Shown here: in pieces, positions 7,291 to 15,220 of the stretch
Layout of the letters: every line of letters starts with the position of its first letter
Numbering within the stretch: the first letter of the stretch is position 1
From: Hymenobacter glacieicola
GTDB taxonomy: Bacteria; Bacteroidota; Bacteroidia; Cytophagales; Hymenobacteraceae
NCBI RefSeq assembly: GCF_014640315.1
Contig: NZ_BMGS01000014.1
Coordinates: forward strand, 1-64,000
Direction of reading: 5' to 3'
DNA length: 64,000 bases
Notes under the pieces: model-generated
What the model was told of the DNA's origin: nothing
Databases searched by the model: none
What the model saw: the letters and a program-made list of their open reading frames with translations, nothing else
Position numbers and translations under genes: made by a program

Positions 7291-9341
7291 TAAACCCGGA
7301 AGGTAGAGCCTTGCCCCAGCTCGCTGGTCACTTCAATACGGCCGCCGGCGTTTTCGACCATGCGCTTGACCATATACAGGCCTACGCCCGTGCCTTCGAC
7401 GTGGGTGTGCAGGCGCTGAAACATGGCGAACAGCTTCTCCTGCCCCCGCGCCAAATCCAGCCCCAGGCCGTTGTCCTGCACTTCCAGCACGGCGTAGTCG
7501 TCGGTGAGCCAGCTGCGCAGCTGCACGTCGGGCACCCGGTCGGGGTGACGGTACTTGAGGGCGTTGCTGAGCAGGTTGTACACCACCGAGCGCAGGTTCT
7601 TTTCCGCAAACGTCACGGTCAGGCCCTCGGGAACGTCCACGCGCAATGCACCCTGGGTTTGGGCCAGCAGCGGCGTCAGGTCGAGGCGCACGGCTTCGAC
7701 CACGGGGGCCAGCGCCACGACGTCGCTGGCGGGGTTGTGCTCCTTTTGCAGGCGGCTCAGGTCGGTCAGGTGCGTGATGGTGCGCCGGAAGCGGTCCACC
7801 GCGTCCTGCATCAGGGTCAGCATCAGGGGCACGTCGCCGGTGCGGGCGGCGGCGGGCAGCTCGTGCTCCAGGGCCAGCAGCAGGCCCTCGATGTTGGTAA
7901 TCGGGGCCTTCAGGTCGTGGCTGGCCGTGTAGATGAAGTTGTCCAGGTCCACGTTGGTGCGCGTGAGCTGGCGGTTGCTCGCGTGCAGCTCCTCGTTGGT
8001 GACTGTCAGCTCCTCGTTCAGCTTCTGCACCTGCTGGCGGGCCAGCACCTGGTCGGTGGTTTCGGTCCACATCACCACGATGCCCGACGGCTGCGGTTGG
8101 CCTTCGTCGAAAAGGGGTTTGAAGATGACGTTGTAGTAGCCGTCGCTGGGCTGGCCGGTGTGGGCGCGGGCCAGCTTGATGAGCACTTCGCGCAGCACCA
8201 CGGCCTCGCCCGTGGCCAGGATGCCCGTCAGCATTTCCTCGAAGCCCTGGCCGGCCGAGCCGGGAATGGCCTCGAAGTGGGGGCGGCCCAGCACGTCGGC
8301 CACCGCCACGCCCCAGATGTGCTCGGCCTGGGCGTTGGCCTGCTCGATGAGAAACTGGGGGCCGCGCAGCACCACCAGGGCCATCGGGGCCTGCGCGAAC
8401 AGGGTTTGCAGCGCCCGGGTGCGCGCCTGCACGCGCGCTTCCAGTTCCTGGTTGAGCTGCTCGACTTGCTGGCGGGCCAGCACCTGCTCGGTCACGTCGA
8501 AGCCCGGATTGAGGACGCCCATTATCTGGCCCTGCCCATCCCGGAAAGGCAGAAACCACGAATTGTAGTAGCGCCGCTGCACCTGCCCGGTGTCACCAAA
8601 ATCCGCCCAAGATTCGGCCTCGGGCAGCTGCACGGGCTCGCCAGTCTGGTAGACGTGGTCCAGCACCTCAAAAAAGCCCTGCCCGGCGAGTTCCGGCAGG
8701 CCCTCGCGCATCGGCCGGCCGGCAATCTGGCGCTGGGGGAAGAGCCGTTGGCACTGCGCATTGACCAGCTCGACCACGTGCGTAGGCCCCTGCAGGAGCA
8801 TCAGGGGCATGGGTAACTGCATCAGCACCTGATAAAGCTGCTGGCGTTGGTGCTCGGCCTCGGCCAGGGCCGCCTGCTCGCGGGCCTGGCTCTGGCGCAA
8901 GGCCTCTTCCACGGCCGAGCGTGGCTGGTCGTTGGTGTCGGTGAAGCTGACCACCAGCAGGTCCTGGTAGCGCTGGGCCACCAGGAGGTAGTAGCCATCC
9001 AGGCCATCGAGCTGGTAGAGATTCTGCCGGCGCGCCACGGTACCCGACCGGAAGGCCTCGCGGTAAAAATCGAAGACGCCCACTGCCGGCGCCGTGGGGT
9101 AGAGCGTTAGAAACGACTCGGCCGGGCACTCGGGCAGCCGCAGCATCTGCTGGGCGGCGGGATTGAGCCGCACGCCGTCAAAATCGACGATTTCCCCGTG
9201 CGCCTCGTAGCGAGGCCGCATGAGCAGCACGCCGGAGACGGACAGGTTGAGCAGCAGAGACGAGAACCCGGTGGGGTCGAGAACATCAGCGGGCGGGGCC
9301 GCAGCAGCAGCAGTCATACACGACAAGAACGGAGCCGCCAC
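7278..9341 (-). CDS. PAS-domain sensor histidine kinase
   Basis: A 687-residue cytoplasmic hybrid-less histidine kinase. Two or three PAS domains come first (about residues 20-150, 165-300 and 310-440, each followed by a TEQVLARQQVEQLN-type linker). Next are a coiled coil, the HisKA box (YTASHDLKAPITNIEG, phospho-accepting His about 475) and the HATPase domain with N, G1 (DNGLGLDLARG) and G2 (GTGVGLYMVKRMVENAGG) boxes. No membrane segment is visible, so it senses something in the cytoplasm through its PAS domains. Its partner receiver gene survives only as a fragment downstream. An alternative ATG is at 9317. Confidence 0.85.
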   Translation of the reverse strand: MAAPFLSCMTAAAAAPPADVLDPTGFSSLLLNLSVSGVLLMRPRYEAHGEIVDFDGVRLNPAAQQMLRLPECPAESFLTLYPTAPAVGVFDFYREAFRSGTVARRQNLYQLDGLDGYYLLVAQRYQDLLVVSFTDTNDQPRSAVEEALRQSQAREQAALAEAEHQRQQLYQVLMQLPMPLMLLQGPTHVVELVNAQCQRLFPQRQIAGRPMREGLPELAGQGFFEVLDHVYQTGEPVQLPEAESWADFGDTGQVQRRYYNSWFLPFRDGQGQIMGVLNPGFDVTEQVLARQQVEQLNQELEARVQARTRALQTLFAQAPMALVVLRGPQFLIEQANAQAEHIWGVAVADVLGRPHFEAIPGSAGQGFEEMLTGILATGEAVVLREVLIKLARAHTGQPSDGYYNVIFKPLFDEGQPQPSGIVVMWTETTDQVLARQQVQKLNEELTVTNEELHASNRQLTRTNVDLDNFIYTASHDLKAPITNIEGLLLALEHELPAAARTGDVPLMLTLMQDAVDRFRRTITHLTDLSRLQKEHNPASDVVALAPVVEAVRLDLTPLLAQTQGALRVDVPEGLTVTFAEKNLRSVVYNLLSNALKYRHPDRVPDVQLRSWLTDDYAVLEVQDNGLGLDLARGQEKLFAMFQRLHTHVEGTGVGLYMVKRMVENAGGRIEVTSELGQGSTFRVYFPR

Positions 9342-9684
9342 CGCCAGGGCAATGGCAACGAATTAAAAAGCAGCCAGCAGCCAGGCCGTTTTACCGGGCC
9401 ACCAAGCAACCGGGCGGGCTAGCCGCTCGTGCCGCTGGGCCCGCGTCGGGGGCTTGTTTACAAAGGTGGCGATAAGTAGTGGACGCTGCCAGGGCAGGGA
9501 GGTAGTGCGCAGGCCAGAAGTAAGCAGCGGACGGGCAACATGCTGAAAGCGGACCAGGTAGAAAATGGCACAGTAGTAGAAAATGGCACGGTGAAGGTAG
9601 AGCCGATAGTGCTGAGCGGGGGGGGCTGTGCTTACTCTCGTGGAACCCTTACGCCACCACTGCCATGGAAGTCTTAAACCGTCG
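9342..9684. other. Non-coding stretch upstream of histidine kinase
   Basis: No gene is visible in this 340-base segment between the kinase start and the right terminal repeat. It presumably contains the kinase promoter. Composition is GC-rich with no clear hairpin. Confidence 0.5.
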
Positions 9685-9722
9685 GCTCGTTTACCCTTTG
9701 GACCAAACTTTTAACCAAGGCC
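9685..9722 (-). repeat. Right terminal inverted repeat of 7.25-kb unit
   Basis: 38-bp repeat, the inverted partner of 2469-2506, followed directly by the second copy of AACAT at 9723-9727. Confidence 0.85.
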
Positions 9723-9726
9723 AACA

Positions 9727-10116
9727 TGGGGCCAGGCCGCAGACATTGCGGAGTACTGGCCGCGGGAGAAAAGCTACTTCCGGCTGTGGGAGCTACTGCT
9801 GCTGAACATGGGCAGCCATACCGTGCCGCAGACCGCCGCCTATTTTGACTTGCCCGCCGACATAGCGGACTTTTGGCGGTGGGTCTACAACCACGTTTCC
9901 TACCAGCAGCGGGAGCAAGTGAAAGACATGGTGCAGGGCTTCGCCAGCGGCTTTGACCAGATGAAATTCTTTCCCTACGCGCAGCTCTACCCCATCTGGC
10001 AGCGGACCGACGAGCGCCAGGCCCGGCAGGGCAACGTGCTGATGTACCTCGACCGCATCACCGAGCCCGATGGGCGAGAACTGGTCCGGTACCGTGCCCC
10101 GACGCTCTACGAGTAG
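9727..10116 (+). pseudogene. 3' part of the gene interrupted at 2468
   Basis: Right of the target duplication the frame reads WGQAADIAEYWPREKSYFRL and continues about 130 residues to TAG 10114-10116. It includes WRWVYNHVSYQQREQVKDMV and a C-terminal VLMYLDRITEPDGRELVRY. A partial product could start at ATG 9808. I do not recognise the family. It is rich in aromatic residues and has no signal or membrane segment. The insertion geometry says it was the downstream part of the gene beginning at 2356, with a one-base frame offset at the joint. Confidence 0.6.
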
Positions 10117-10153
10117 CTTTCGGCGGCGTGGGGGCATTGTCGTTAATTACAGC

Positions 10154-10176
10154 GGGCCGTAATAATGACAATTTAT
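10154..10176 (+). promoter_or_regulatory. Shared upstream motif, copy 1
   Basis: The segment GGGCCGTAATAATGACAATT, 41 bases before ATG 10195, is nearly identical to 11447-11469, which lies 40 bases before ATG 11487. The two downstream genes are paralogues. The motif could be a promoter or an auto-regulatory operator. Confidence 0.55.
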
Positions 10177-10194
10177 CCTAGTTCTTTTGTTGCC

Positions 10195-10554
10195 ATGACG
10201 AAGAAAGCAATCCCTACGCCGTCCACCGAAACACCACTCACCGTGCAGGTAAAGCCCTTGCCGCGCCCCGAACCAGCCACCGTCACTGAGTGTACCACGC
10301 TGGCCGAGCTGATCCACTCGCTCGGCAGCCGCAAGATTGTTTCCGAACGGTGGGACGTAGCCCCCCGCACCATTGCCTTACGGATGCAGAAGCCCGAAAC
10401 GGCTTCCTTGGACGAATTGCAGCGCTTGGCTGAGCTAACCGGCCTGGACTTCCTTACGGTCGTCCGGCTGGCCTACTACCAGATGCGGCACCCCATCGAA
10501 GTACCCGCCGCCCACGTTGGCCGGCCGTTTGGCAGCACCAGCCGCAAGGCATAG
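10195..10554 (+). CDS. Small DNA-binding-like protein, paralogue 1
   Basis: A 119-residue protein whose middle (LAELIHSLGSRKIVSERWDV then TIALRMQKPETASLDELQRL) looks like a helix-turn-helix related to the XRE/Cro fold. The C-terminus carries a GRP core (HVGRPFGS) reminiscent of an AT-hook. The start at 10195 is chosen because the upstream ATG at 10165 falls inside the conserved regulatory motif. The gene at 11487 is a clear paralogue (more than half the core residues identical by eye). A role as a transcriptional or plasmid-maintenance regulator is inferred, not shown. Confidence 0.65.
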   Translation: MTKKAIPTPSTETPLTVQVKPLPRPEPATVTECTTLAELIHSLGSRKIVSERWDVAPRTIALRMQKPETASLDELQRLAELTGLDFLTVVRLAYYQMRHPIEVPAAHVGRPFGSTSRKA

Positions 10555-10568
10555 CCCTTCCCCCACTC

Positions 10569-10791
10569 ATGCAAGCAGCACTCGGCATCCGAGCCAGGCT
10601 CTACCACGTGGCCGAGTTGCTGGTACGCTACCCCGACCCAGAGCAACGCCTAGCCGCGGCTGATGCGCTTGACACACCCAACGAGCTTTTGGCCGAAGCC
10701 CCTCGGCCTGGCCACCGTAGCCGAGTGGCTGCAATTCATCGGGGAGGACACATCGGCGGACGAGCTGCCTGCACGGCATCAGGCTTATTAA
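10569..10791 (+). pseudogene. Small hypothetical gene with frameshift
   Basis: ATG 10569 opens RARLYHVAELLVRYPDPEQR and runs to about 10690. From there the sensible protein continues one frame over as LGLATVAEWLQFIGEDTSAD and ends at TAA 10789-10791. The combined product would be about 74 residues, acidic and helical. The preceding paralogue gene ends 15 bases upstream, so the two may have formed an operon. A single-base indel seems the simplest explanation. Family not recognised. Confidence 0.5.
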
Positions 10792-10795
10792 AAAG

Positions 10796-10891
10796 AGTGG
10801 GGTCGTATTTGATAGTGTAGCCGCCCTGGCCGTTTTGATTTTCCAGTCGGGTTTGCCGAAACGCTAAGTATTGAGCCGGTATTCCTGAAAA
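10796..10891 (-). pseudogene. Orphan coding fragment cut by a repeat end
   Basis: The minus strand reads IPAQYLAFRQTRLENQNGQG then GYTIKYDPTLFN, which looks protein-like but has no start. It is truncated on the upstream side by a 38-bp repeat end at 10895-10932. Probably a relic of a gene destroyed by the nearby insertions. Family unknown. Confidence 0.3.
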
Positions 10892-10894
10892 GTT

Positions 10895-10932
10895 GGCCTT
10901 GGTTGAAAGTTTGGTCCAAAAGTTAAACGGCC
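10895..10932 (+). repeat. Solo 38-bp transposon end
   Basis: Single copy of the end type found at 2469-2506 (GGCCTTGGTTGAAAGTTTGG, inner part GTTAAACGGCC). It lies 23 bases before the left end of the MITE at 10956, in the same orientation, and no inverted partner of the same subtype is close by. Probably the relic of an earlier insertion. Confidence 0.65.
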
Positions 10933-10955
10933 GTGGCAAAGAAGCTACCACTTTC

Positions 10956-11324
10956 GGCCTCGGTTAAAAGTTTGGTACAGAAGTTAAGTGAGGTGCTTCC
11001 ACAGGTGACCGCTACAAGCTAAAACCCTGCATTCAGAGGCTATCAGGCCTACTTGTTCAGGAAAACGTCCCTATAAATGAACAAGTGAGCCACCCATCTG
11101 CCGAATGGGCAACTGGCACCAAAACCAGCCGATTTGGTTCAGAAAACTTGTTCACCAATCAAAGTACAATTAACTCGCCTATTACGACTAGTAAACTGTA
11201 CTCTGGCGCTAAAATATCGATTACAAGTACCTGTTTTTCAATATTACTCCCTGTTAATCCTATAGCAGTGAGGCTGTTGATGAGTTAGCCAATTAACTTC
11301 TGTACTAAACTTTTAACCAAGGCC
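10956..11324. mobile_element. 369-bp MITE with Tn3-like ends
   Basis: Ends 10956-10993 and 11287-11324 are inverted relatives (GGCCTYGGTTAAAAGTTTRG, inner GTACAGAAGTTAA). They share their outer 18 bases with the ends of the 7.25-kb unit but have a different inner part (GTACAGAA instead of GTCCAAAG). The inside has no gene. It contains ACTTGTTCA at about 11050, its reverse complement at about 11077 and a third copy at about 11145. The five bases outside each end differ (CTTTC and ATCAT), so the element has rearranged or inserted long ago. Confidence 0.65.
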
Positions 11325-11446
11325 ATCATCGCTGACCAGCTGACGACGTCTTACCAGGATTGGTCAGAGATGGAACCGGGCTGGCCTGGTCACGACGGGC
11401 CCGGGTAGGGACATCAACCCGCTTCTATTTGGTCCTAAATTGCGCC

Positions 11447-11469
11447 GGGCCGTAATTATGCCAATTTAG
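11447..11469 (+). promoter_or_regulatory. Shared upstream motif, copy 2
   Basis: GGGCCGTAATTATGCCAATT lies 40 bases before ATG 11487 and matches 10154-10176 except at two or three positions. Conservation of both sequence and spacing upstream of paralogues points to a functional promoter or operator. Confidence 0.55.
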
Positions 11470-11486
11470 CTTCTTTCTTTTACGGC

Positions 11487-11816
11487 ATGAAAACCCCTAA
11501 ACCCGCGCCGCTTACCATCCAGGTGCTGCCCTTGGAGCGCGAGCAGCCGCCCAAGGTGCCCGTAGCCTGCCGCTCATTAGCGGAGCTGATCCACTCGCTG
11601 GGCACCCGCAAGGAAGTGTCGGAGGCCTGGAAAGTGGTGCCGCGCACCCTGGTCCTGCGCATGCAGAAGCCCGAAACCGCGACCCTGGAAGAGCTGCAGC
11701 GCCTGGCTGAGCTGGCTAAGCTGGACCTGCCCACCGTATTTGAGCTGGCCTACTACCAAATGCGGCACCCCGTGGTTGTTCCCACCCCGCAACTGGGCCG
11801 GCCCAAGCATCATTGA
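11487..11816 (+). CDS. Small DNA-binding-like protein, paralogue 2
   Basis: A 109-residue paralogue of the gene at 10195. The core LAELIHSLGTRKEVSEAWKV, the MQKPETATLEELQRLAELAK helix pair and the AYYQMRHPVVVP strand are shared almost residue for residue, and the C-terminus again holds a GRP core (QLGRPKHH). A compact helix-turn-helix DNA-binding role is likely from the pattern. The duplication spans the promoter too. Between the two copies sit the MITE and decayed sequence, so the pair may have arisen by a local duplication later split by insertions. Confidence 0.65.
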   Translation: MKTPKPAPLTIQVLPLEREQPPKVPVACRSLAELIHSLGTRKEVSEAWKVVPRTLVLRMQKPETATLEELQRLAELAKLDLPTVFELAYYQMRHPVVVPTPQLGRPKHH

Positions 11817-11880
11817 TTTTAGCAAAAAGACCTTTGTAGTTTCTTACATAGAACACCACCTAAACCCGATACTCACACCA

Positions 11881-12894
11881 ATGATAACTCCTAAAGCATT
11901 TGGTTTCATCCTTAAACACTTTGACGAAATTGACCAAGAGCTATCAAAGAAGATGACGCATAAACGTCCTTGGAGTGAGCCATCCTTGACTACGCACCTG
12001 TGTGACCTATTAGACGAAGAAACGCAAGAGGAAGGCAGGATACAGTACACCTTTGAACACTTACAGCGGGATTTAGAAGCGGAAGATAACTTGTTTGGTA
12101 TCGAGCTTTCCATAGAAACCTTTGAGTATAACGCCACACATGAGCGCTACATCTCTCAAAGTGACCTAGGTCTACGGTTAGTGTTTGATAATCAAATTGA
12201 ACCAAGCCTCTCTTGGACCCGGCCATACTTTTTACAGGCAAAAAAACTGTTTCCGCAGCAAGCTAATCCGCTGCAGTACTCGGAGTCATCTCGGTTCTCA
12301 AGCTTTGATAAAGAGCAAAAGGTGAGGATAGAATTGTTAAATCAGATTTTTGGCGATGAATATGTGAAGTACCTTCTGTTTAATCCTAGGCCCGAAGGCG
12401 TGGATAACGAAACGAGAATTAAGCTTGCGTACCTCCGCACCAGGCGATTGGCCTCGGAAATATTTGATTTTACGAGTGGGCTCCAAATCCATCAAGAATT
12501 TTTAAGCGGGACGGACACTTTAAAGGCTGGCATTTTCATTACGAATACCAAAAATTCCAGCCTAAACTTCGGACAGGTTCATGGAAAGATCTTACACGAA
12601 ACATTCCCCCTGAGTTGGTTTATAGCCATGAACTTTGCCAACAATCATGGGTTTCTGCGAAATAATGGCTTTGCGGAACAAAGCACAAAAGCGGATGCGG
12701 AAAGCCAGAAGTTAGTCGATGGGGTTTTGCAAGGGAATAAGCAAATGATAGATGAGCTAATTCAAAAACTAGAGCACGCTGGGGCTGATGTCACCTCGAA
12801 AAACATCCAACTCCTCCCGAAGCATACCATAACTCTCAAACTCAGTGTTGGCGAACAATTAACCCCTGACACCAAGAGGCTGAAGATGCAATAG
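11881..12894 (+). CDS. Hypothetical protein, 337 aa
   Basis: Start ATG 11881 is chosen because the longer frame upstream overlaps the previous gene and reads its codons out of phase. The protein is soluble, acidic and helical, with no signal peptide. Segments such as KRPWSEPSLTTHLCDLLDEE near the N-terminus and GIELSIETFEYNATHERYIS suggest a globular enzyme-like or restriction-like fold, but I cannot assign one. Its base composition is clearly more AT-rich than the flanking genes, a sign of separate acquisition. It follows the DNA-binding-like gene by 64 bases and could be its regulated partner. Confidence 0.6.
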   Translation: MITPKAFGFILKHFDEIDQELSKKMTHKRPWSEPSLTTHLCDLLDEETQEEGRIQYTFEHLQRDLEAEDNLFGIELSIETFEYNATHERYISQSDLGLRLVFDNQIEPSLSWTRPYFLQAKKLFPQQANPLQYSESSRFSSFDKEQKVRIELLNQIFGDEYVKYLLFNPRPEGVDNETRIKLAYLRTRRLASEIFDFTSGLQIHQEFLSGTDTLKAGIFITNTKNSSLNFGQVHGKILHETFPLSWFIAMNFANNHGFLRNNGFAEQSTKADAESQKLVDGVLQGNKQMIDELIQKLEHAGADVTSKNIQLLPKHTITLKLSVGEQLTPDTKRLKMQ

Positions 12895-13159
12895 TGCTTT
12901 GAGCGCGTTTCTTTTATGCCATGGATGCGCACGTTTATCGGACGTAAAGTAGAGGATTGAACGGGTCTGAATTGGTGCCAGCGCTTACGACAAGCGGTAT
13001 CTGGGTTGGACCAGGTGTCCCACTCGCGTGGACCTGGTGCATTTCATCACCAACTTTTTACCACTCGTCCTTTTTTCGCTCCGCGCGTATCGGAGCGTAG
13101 TAGTTTCGTAGTGCACCATCCGGTGGAGTAGCGCCCCTGGATGATTAAACGTGAACCGT

Positions 13160-13519
13160 ATGGAAGTTGCAGAATGCCCCGAAGTGGCCCCGTTACCTTT
13201 CCCTGACCTGAGTCTGACCGTGTCTTACTCTGAGGCACTTAGCTACGCACAGGGGCGGCTGAAAATGCTGGGCAGCGGCGGGCTGAAGCCTTTTTGTGAA
13301 ACGCATCAGCTCACTTACACCAATGTCATCAACCTGAAGAACGGCAAACTCAAGCGCGAGGAGCCGCGCCTGGTGCAACGGCTGCTAGGTACCCTGGCCG
13401 TGCCCACCGAGCTGCTGCATTATCCGCTGGGTAGCAAGACCCCGTGCTTTCTGCTGCCGGATGCCGAAGCACTGGCCACGTTTCAAAGCCAGCTGCAGTT
13501 TCTCACCGCGGCAGAATAA
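13160..13519 (+). CDS. Small XRE-like DNA-binding protein
   Basis: A 119-residue protein starting at ATG 13160 (a GTG three codons earlier is possible). The stretch FCETHQLTYTNVINLKNGKL, followed by a KREEPRLVQRLLGTLAV helix, looks like an XRE-type helix-turn-helix with a long C-terminal helical tail. It is similar in size and role to the two paralogues at 10.2 and 11.5 kb but not obviously homologous to them. The nearest downstream neighbour is the Fic antitoxin. Function inferred only. Confidence 0.5.
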   Translation: MEVAECPEVAPLPFPDLSLTVSYSEALSYAQGRLKMLGSGGLKPFCETHQLTYTNVINLKNGKLKREEPRLVQRLLGTLAVPTELLHYPLGSKTPCFLLPDAEALATFQSQLQFLTAAE

Positions 13520-13652
13520 GGAAGCTTAGCGTCCAGCTTTCCAGCGCAGAAAATGTCCTCCCAATGCCGACAGTTCCGGCTGCGAAGGGAGCCATTTAGT
13601 GCGGAAATACGTTTACTTTAGTGTATCACCCTTCACCCTTCACCCTCGACCG

Positions 13653-13934
13653 ATGAAAAATAGCATCACGTATTCCGAGCGGGAGCGGACGCCCACCCAG
13701 CGGCAGGAGCTCATCGACAAGGCCCGCGCCTGGAGCATAGCCCAGGGTGCTGTGCCTGGTCCGGCCGCAGAAGCCGTGTACGCCCGCTATGTGGCCGGCG
13801 AGTTGACGCTGCAGGGTGTCACGGACGAGCTGAAAAGCTACTACGCCAATCGGGCAACCACCCCGGTTGGTGCTGGCAGCCCGGCTGCCCCGCAAGGCAC
13901 GATGCAGCCCGAGGAACTGCTGATGGCTTCTTAA
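13653..13934 (+). CDS. VbhA-like Fic antitoxin
   Basis: A 93-residue protein starting at ATG 13653. The segment RQELIDKARAWSIAQGAVPG followed by a RYVAGELTLQGV helix matches the layout of the VbhA antitoxin family, in which a short helix blocks the ATP site of its Fic partner. The inhibitory motif (S/T)xxxE(G/N) is not intact: the aligned positions read WSIAQG, with Gln in place of Glu. It directly precedes the Fic gene, separated by an intrinsic terminator. In the family, antitoxin and toxin form a tight complex until the antitoxin is lost. Confidence 0.7.
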   Translation: MKNSITYSERERTPTQRQELIDKARAWSIAQGAVPGPAAEAVYARYVAGELTLQGVTDELKSYYANRATTPVGAGSPAAPQGTMQPEELLMAS

Positions 13935-13954
13935 CTCACACTACTTGACCTGCT

Positions 13955-13987
13955 AACCCGCCCGGCCTTCGGCTGGGCGGGTTTTTT
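13955..13987 (+). terminator. Intrinsic terminator between antitoxin and Fic toxin
   Basis: Perfect stem AACCCGCCC / GGGCGGGTT with the loop centred on CCTTCGGC, followed by a run of T. It lies 20 bases after the antitoxin stop and 9 bases before the toxin start, so most transcripts should end before the toxin. Confidence 0.85.
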
Positions 13988-13995
13988 ATCACTCA

Positions 13996-15114
13996 TTGCT
14001 GCACGCCTTGGCTATTCAGGACGGATTTTACGACCCCACCCACCAGGTCATCTACAACCGGTTGGGCATCACCAACCAGGACGAGTTGCGGGAAGCCGAA
14101 GGGGCGTTATCCATCCCTGCTATGCTGCGCGTGGTGCTCGGGGTGGTGGACATCCCGGGCCAGTTTGATGCCGCTCACATCAAGCAGATCCACCGCGAGC
14201 TGTTCAAGGACGTGTACGACTGGGCCGGGCAGACCCGCGCCAATGGCCCCAACGGTCCGTTTCAGGGGCAGAAGCCCACGTATGTGCTCAACCCCAAGGG
14301 CAACCTCATGCGCTACGGGCCCTACGAGCAACTCGACCAGCGCCTCGACGCCATCGGCGCCCAACTCCAGCTGGAAAACAACCTGCGCGGTCTGAGCCCG
14401 GCACAGTTCGCGCAGCGGGCCGCGTACTACTTCGACCAGTACAACCACACCCACGCGTTCCGGGAAGGCAACGGACGCACAATCCAGACGGTGATGGCCG
14501 TGCTGGGCCGGCAGGCCGGCTACGAAGTCGAACTCGGACCTGCGGCCGCCGCGCAGCTCAATAATGTGCGCGACATAGCCATTATCCGACCCCACGGTCC
14601 TTTGCAGCCGGAAAAGAACCTAGAACCGCTGGCCCTGCTACTGAGCACGGCCATCAAGCCCCTCCTTGGCCCAGAGGCCGAAAAGCTGCGTGATCCTAGC
14701 CAGGCCCAGCCGCTAAAGGAGCCCATCCCCGATATGCAGCGCATGGAAGCGCAGCGGGTCCTGCAGGCCAGCGCCTACGTCATCGGAGGAGCCTTACGCG
14801 ACATCGACGGGGGAGATACTACCCGTGGTAACCAGCTTTTGCAGCAGATGAGCCGGGTACTGAACGGCCAGGCGACGGCAACAGAACAAGGGAGCATCAT
14901 TCAGCAAGCGGCTCTGGAAGTATCTAAGCACCCGGTGCTCAAACAGGAAGCGCCACTGGTGCTCCATGCGGTTGCTTTGGCTCAGAGTGTGCAGCAACTG
15001 GTAAAGTTGGAGCAGCATGTTCAGGTTCAACGCCAGGTTGAAGCGAAAGTGACATTGACAGCAGAGGTCAAGCAAAATGCTCCAGCGCCCAAGCGACGGG
15101 GGCCCAAACTCTAG
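13996..15114 (+). CDS. Fic-domain AMP-transferase toxin (VbhT-like)
   Basis: A 372-residue Fic protein. The catalytic motif HAFREGNGR lies at residues 153-161, with the beta-hairpin substrate flap region around residues 82-105 (QTRANGPNGPFQ). Fic enzymes transfer AMP from ATP to target-protein hydroxyls, and VbhT modifies gyrase and topoisomerase IV. No ATG is available: TTG 13996 or TTG 14008 must serve, which with the upstream terminator would keep expression low. After the Fic fold comes a 150-residue helical extension ending in basic PKRRGPKL, a tail shared with the Fic toxin at 49245 and the protein at 47988. Confidence 0.85.
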   Translation: MLHALAIQDGFYDPTHQVIYNRLGITNQDELREAEGALSIPAMLRVVLGVVDIPGQFDAAHIKQIHRELFKDVYDWAGQTRANGPNGPFQGQKPTYVLNPKGNLMRYGPYEQLDQRLDAIGAQLQLENNLRGLSPAQFAQRAAYYFDQYNHTHAFREGNGRTIQTVMAVLGRQAGYEVELGPAAAAQLNNVRDIAIIRPHGPLQPEKNLEPLALLLSTAIKPLLGPEAEKLRDPSQAQPLKEPIPDMQRMEAQRVLQASAYVIGGALRDIDGGDTTRGNQLLQQMSRVLNGQATATEQGSIIQQAALEVSKHPVLKQEAPLVLHAVALAQSVQQLVKLEQHVQVQRQVEAKVTLTAEVKQNAPAPKRRGPKL

Positions 15115-15220
15115 GCTTCTGCTTACTTGGCTAACTAGCAATAAATCTTCCAGCCAAGTAGACTACCTAGAAGGCTTCCCTTGTAATAAATCAACCCGAG
15201 CGTAAGGCTTCGGTCGAGAA

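Larger units (their letters stand above)
2464..9727. mobile_element. Transposase-less Tn3-like unit, 38-bp IRs, 5-bp TSD
   Basis: The ends 2469-2506 and 9685-9722 are inverted copies of a 38-bp repeat beginning GGCYTTGGTTAAAAGTTTGG, with only two mismatches. Both are flanked by the direct repeat AACAT (2464-2468 and 9723-9727). A 38-bp inverted repeat with a 5-bp target duplication is the hallmark of Tn3-family transposition. No transposase or resolvase gene is visible between the ends. The cargo is regulators, acetyltransferases, transporters, an NmrA-like gene and a histidine kinase. It must have been moved by a transposase supplied in trans. Confidence 0.8.

Noticed and set aside
7311..8816. 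A 500-codon open frame on the plus strand through the histidine kinase
   Set aside because: It is antisense to a well-supported kinase with all catalytic boxes. Its composition (rich in His, Gln, Val, Gly) is what an antisense GC-rich frame gives.
2469..9722. A complete Tn3 transposon
   Set aside because: No transposase, resolvase or res site is recognisable between the repeats.
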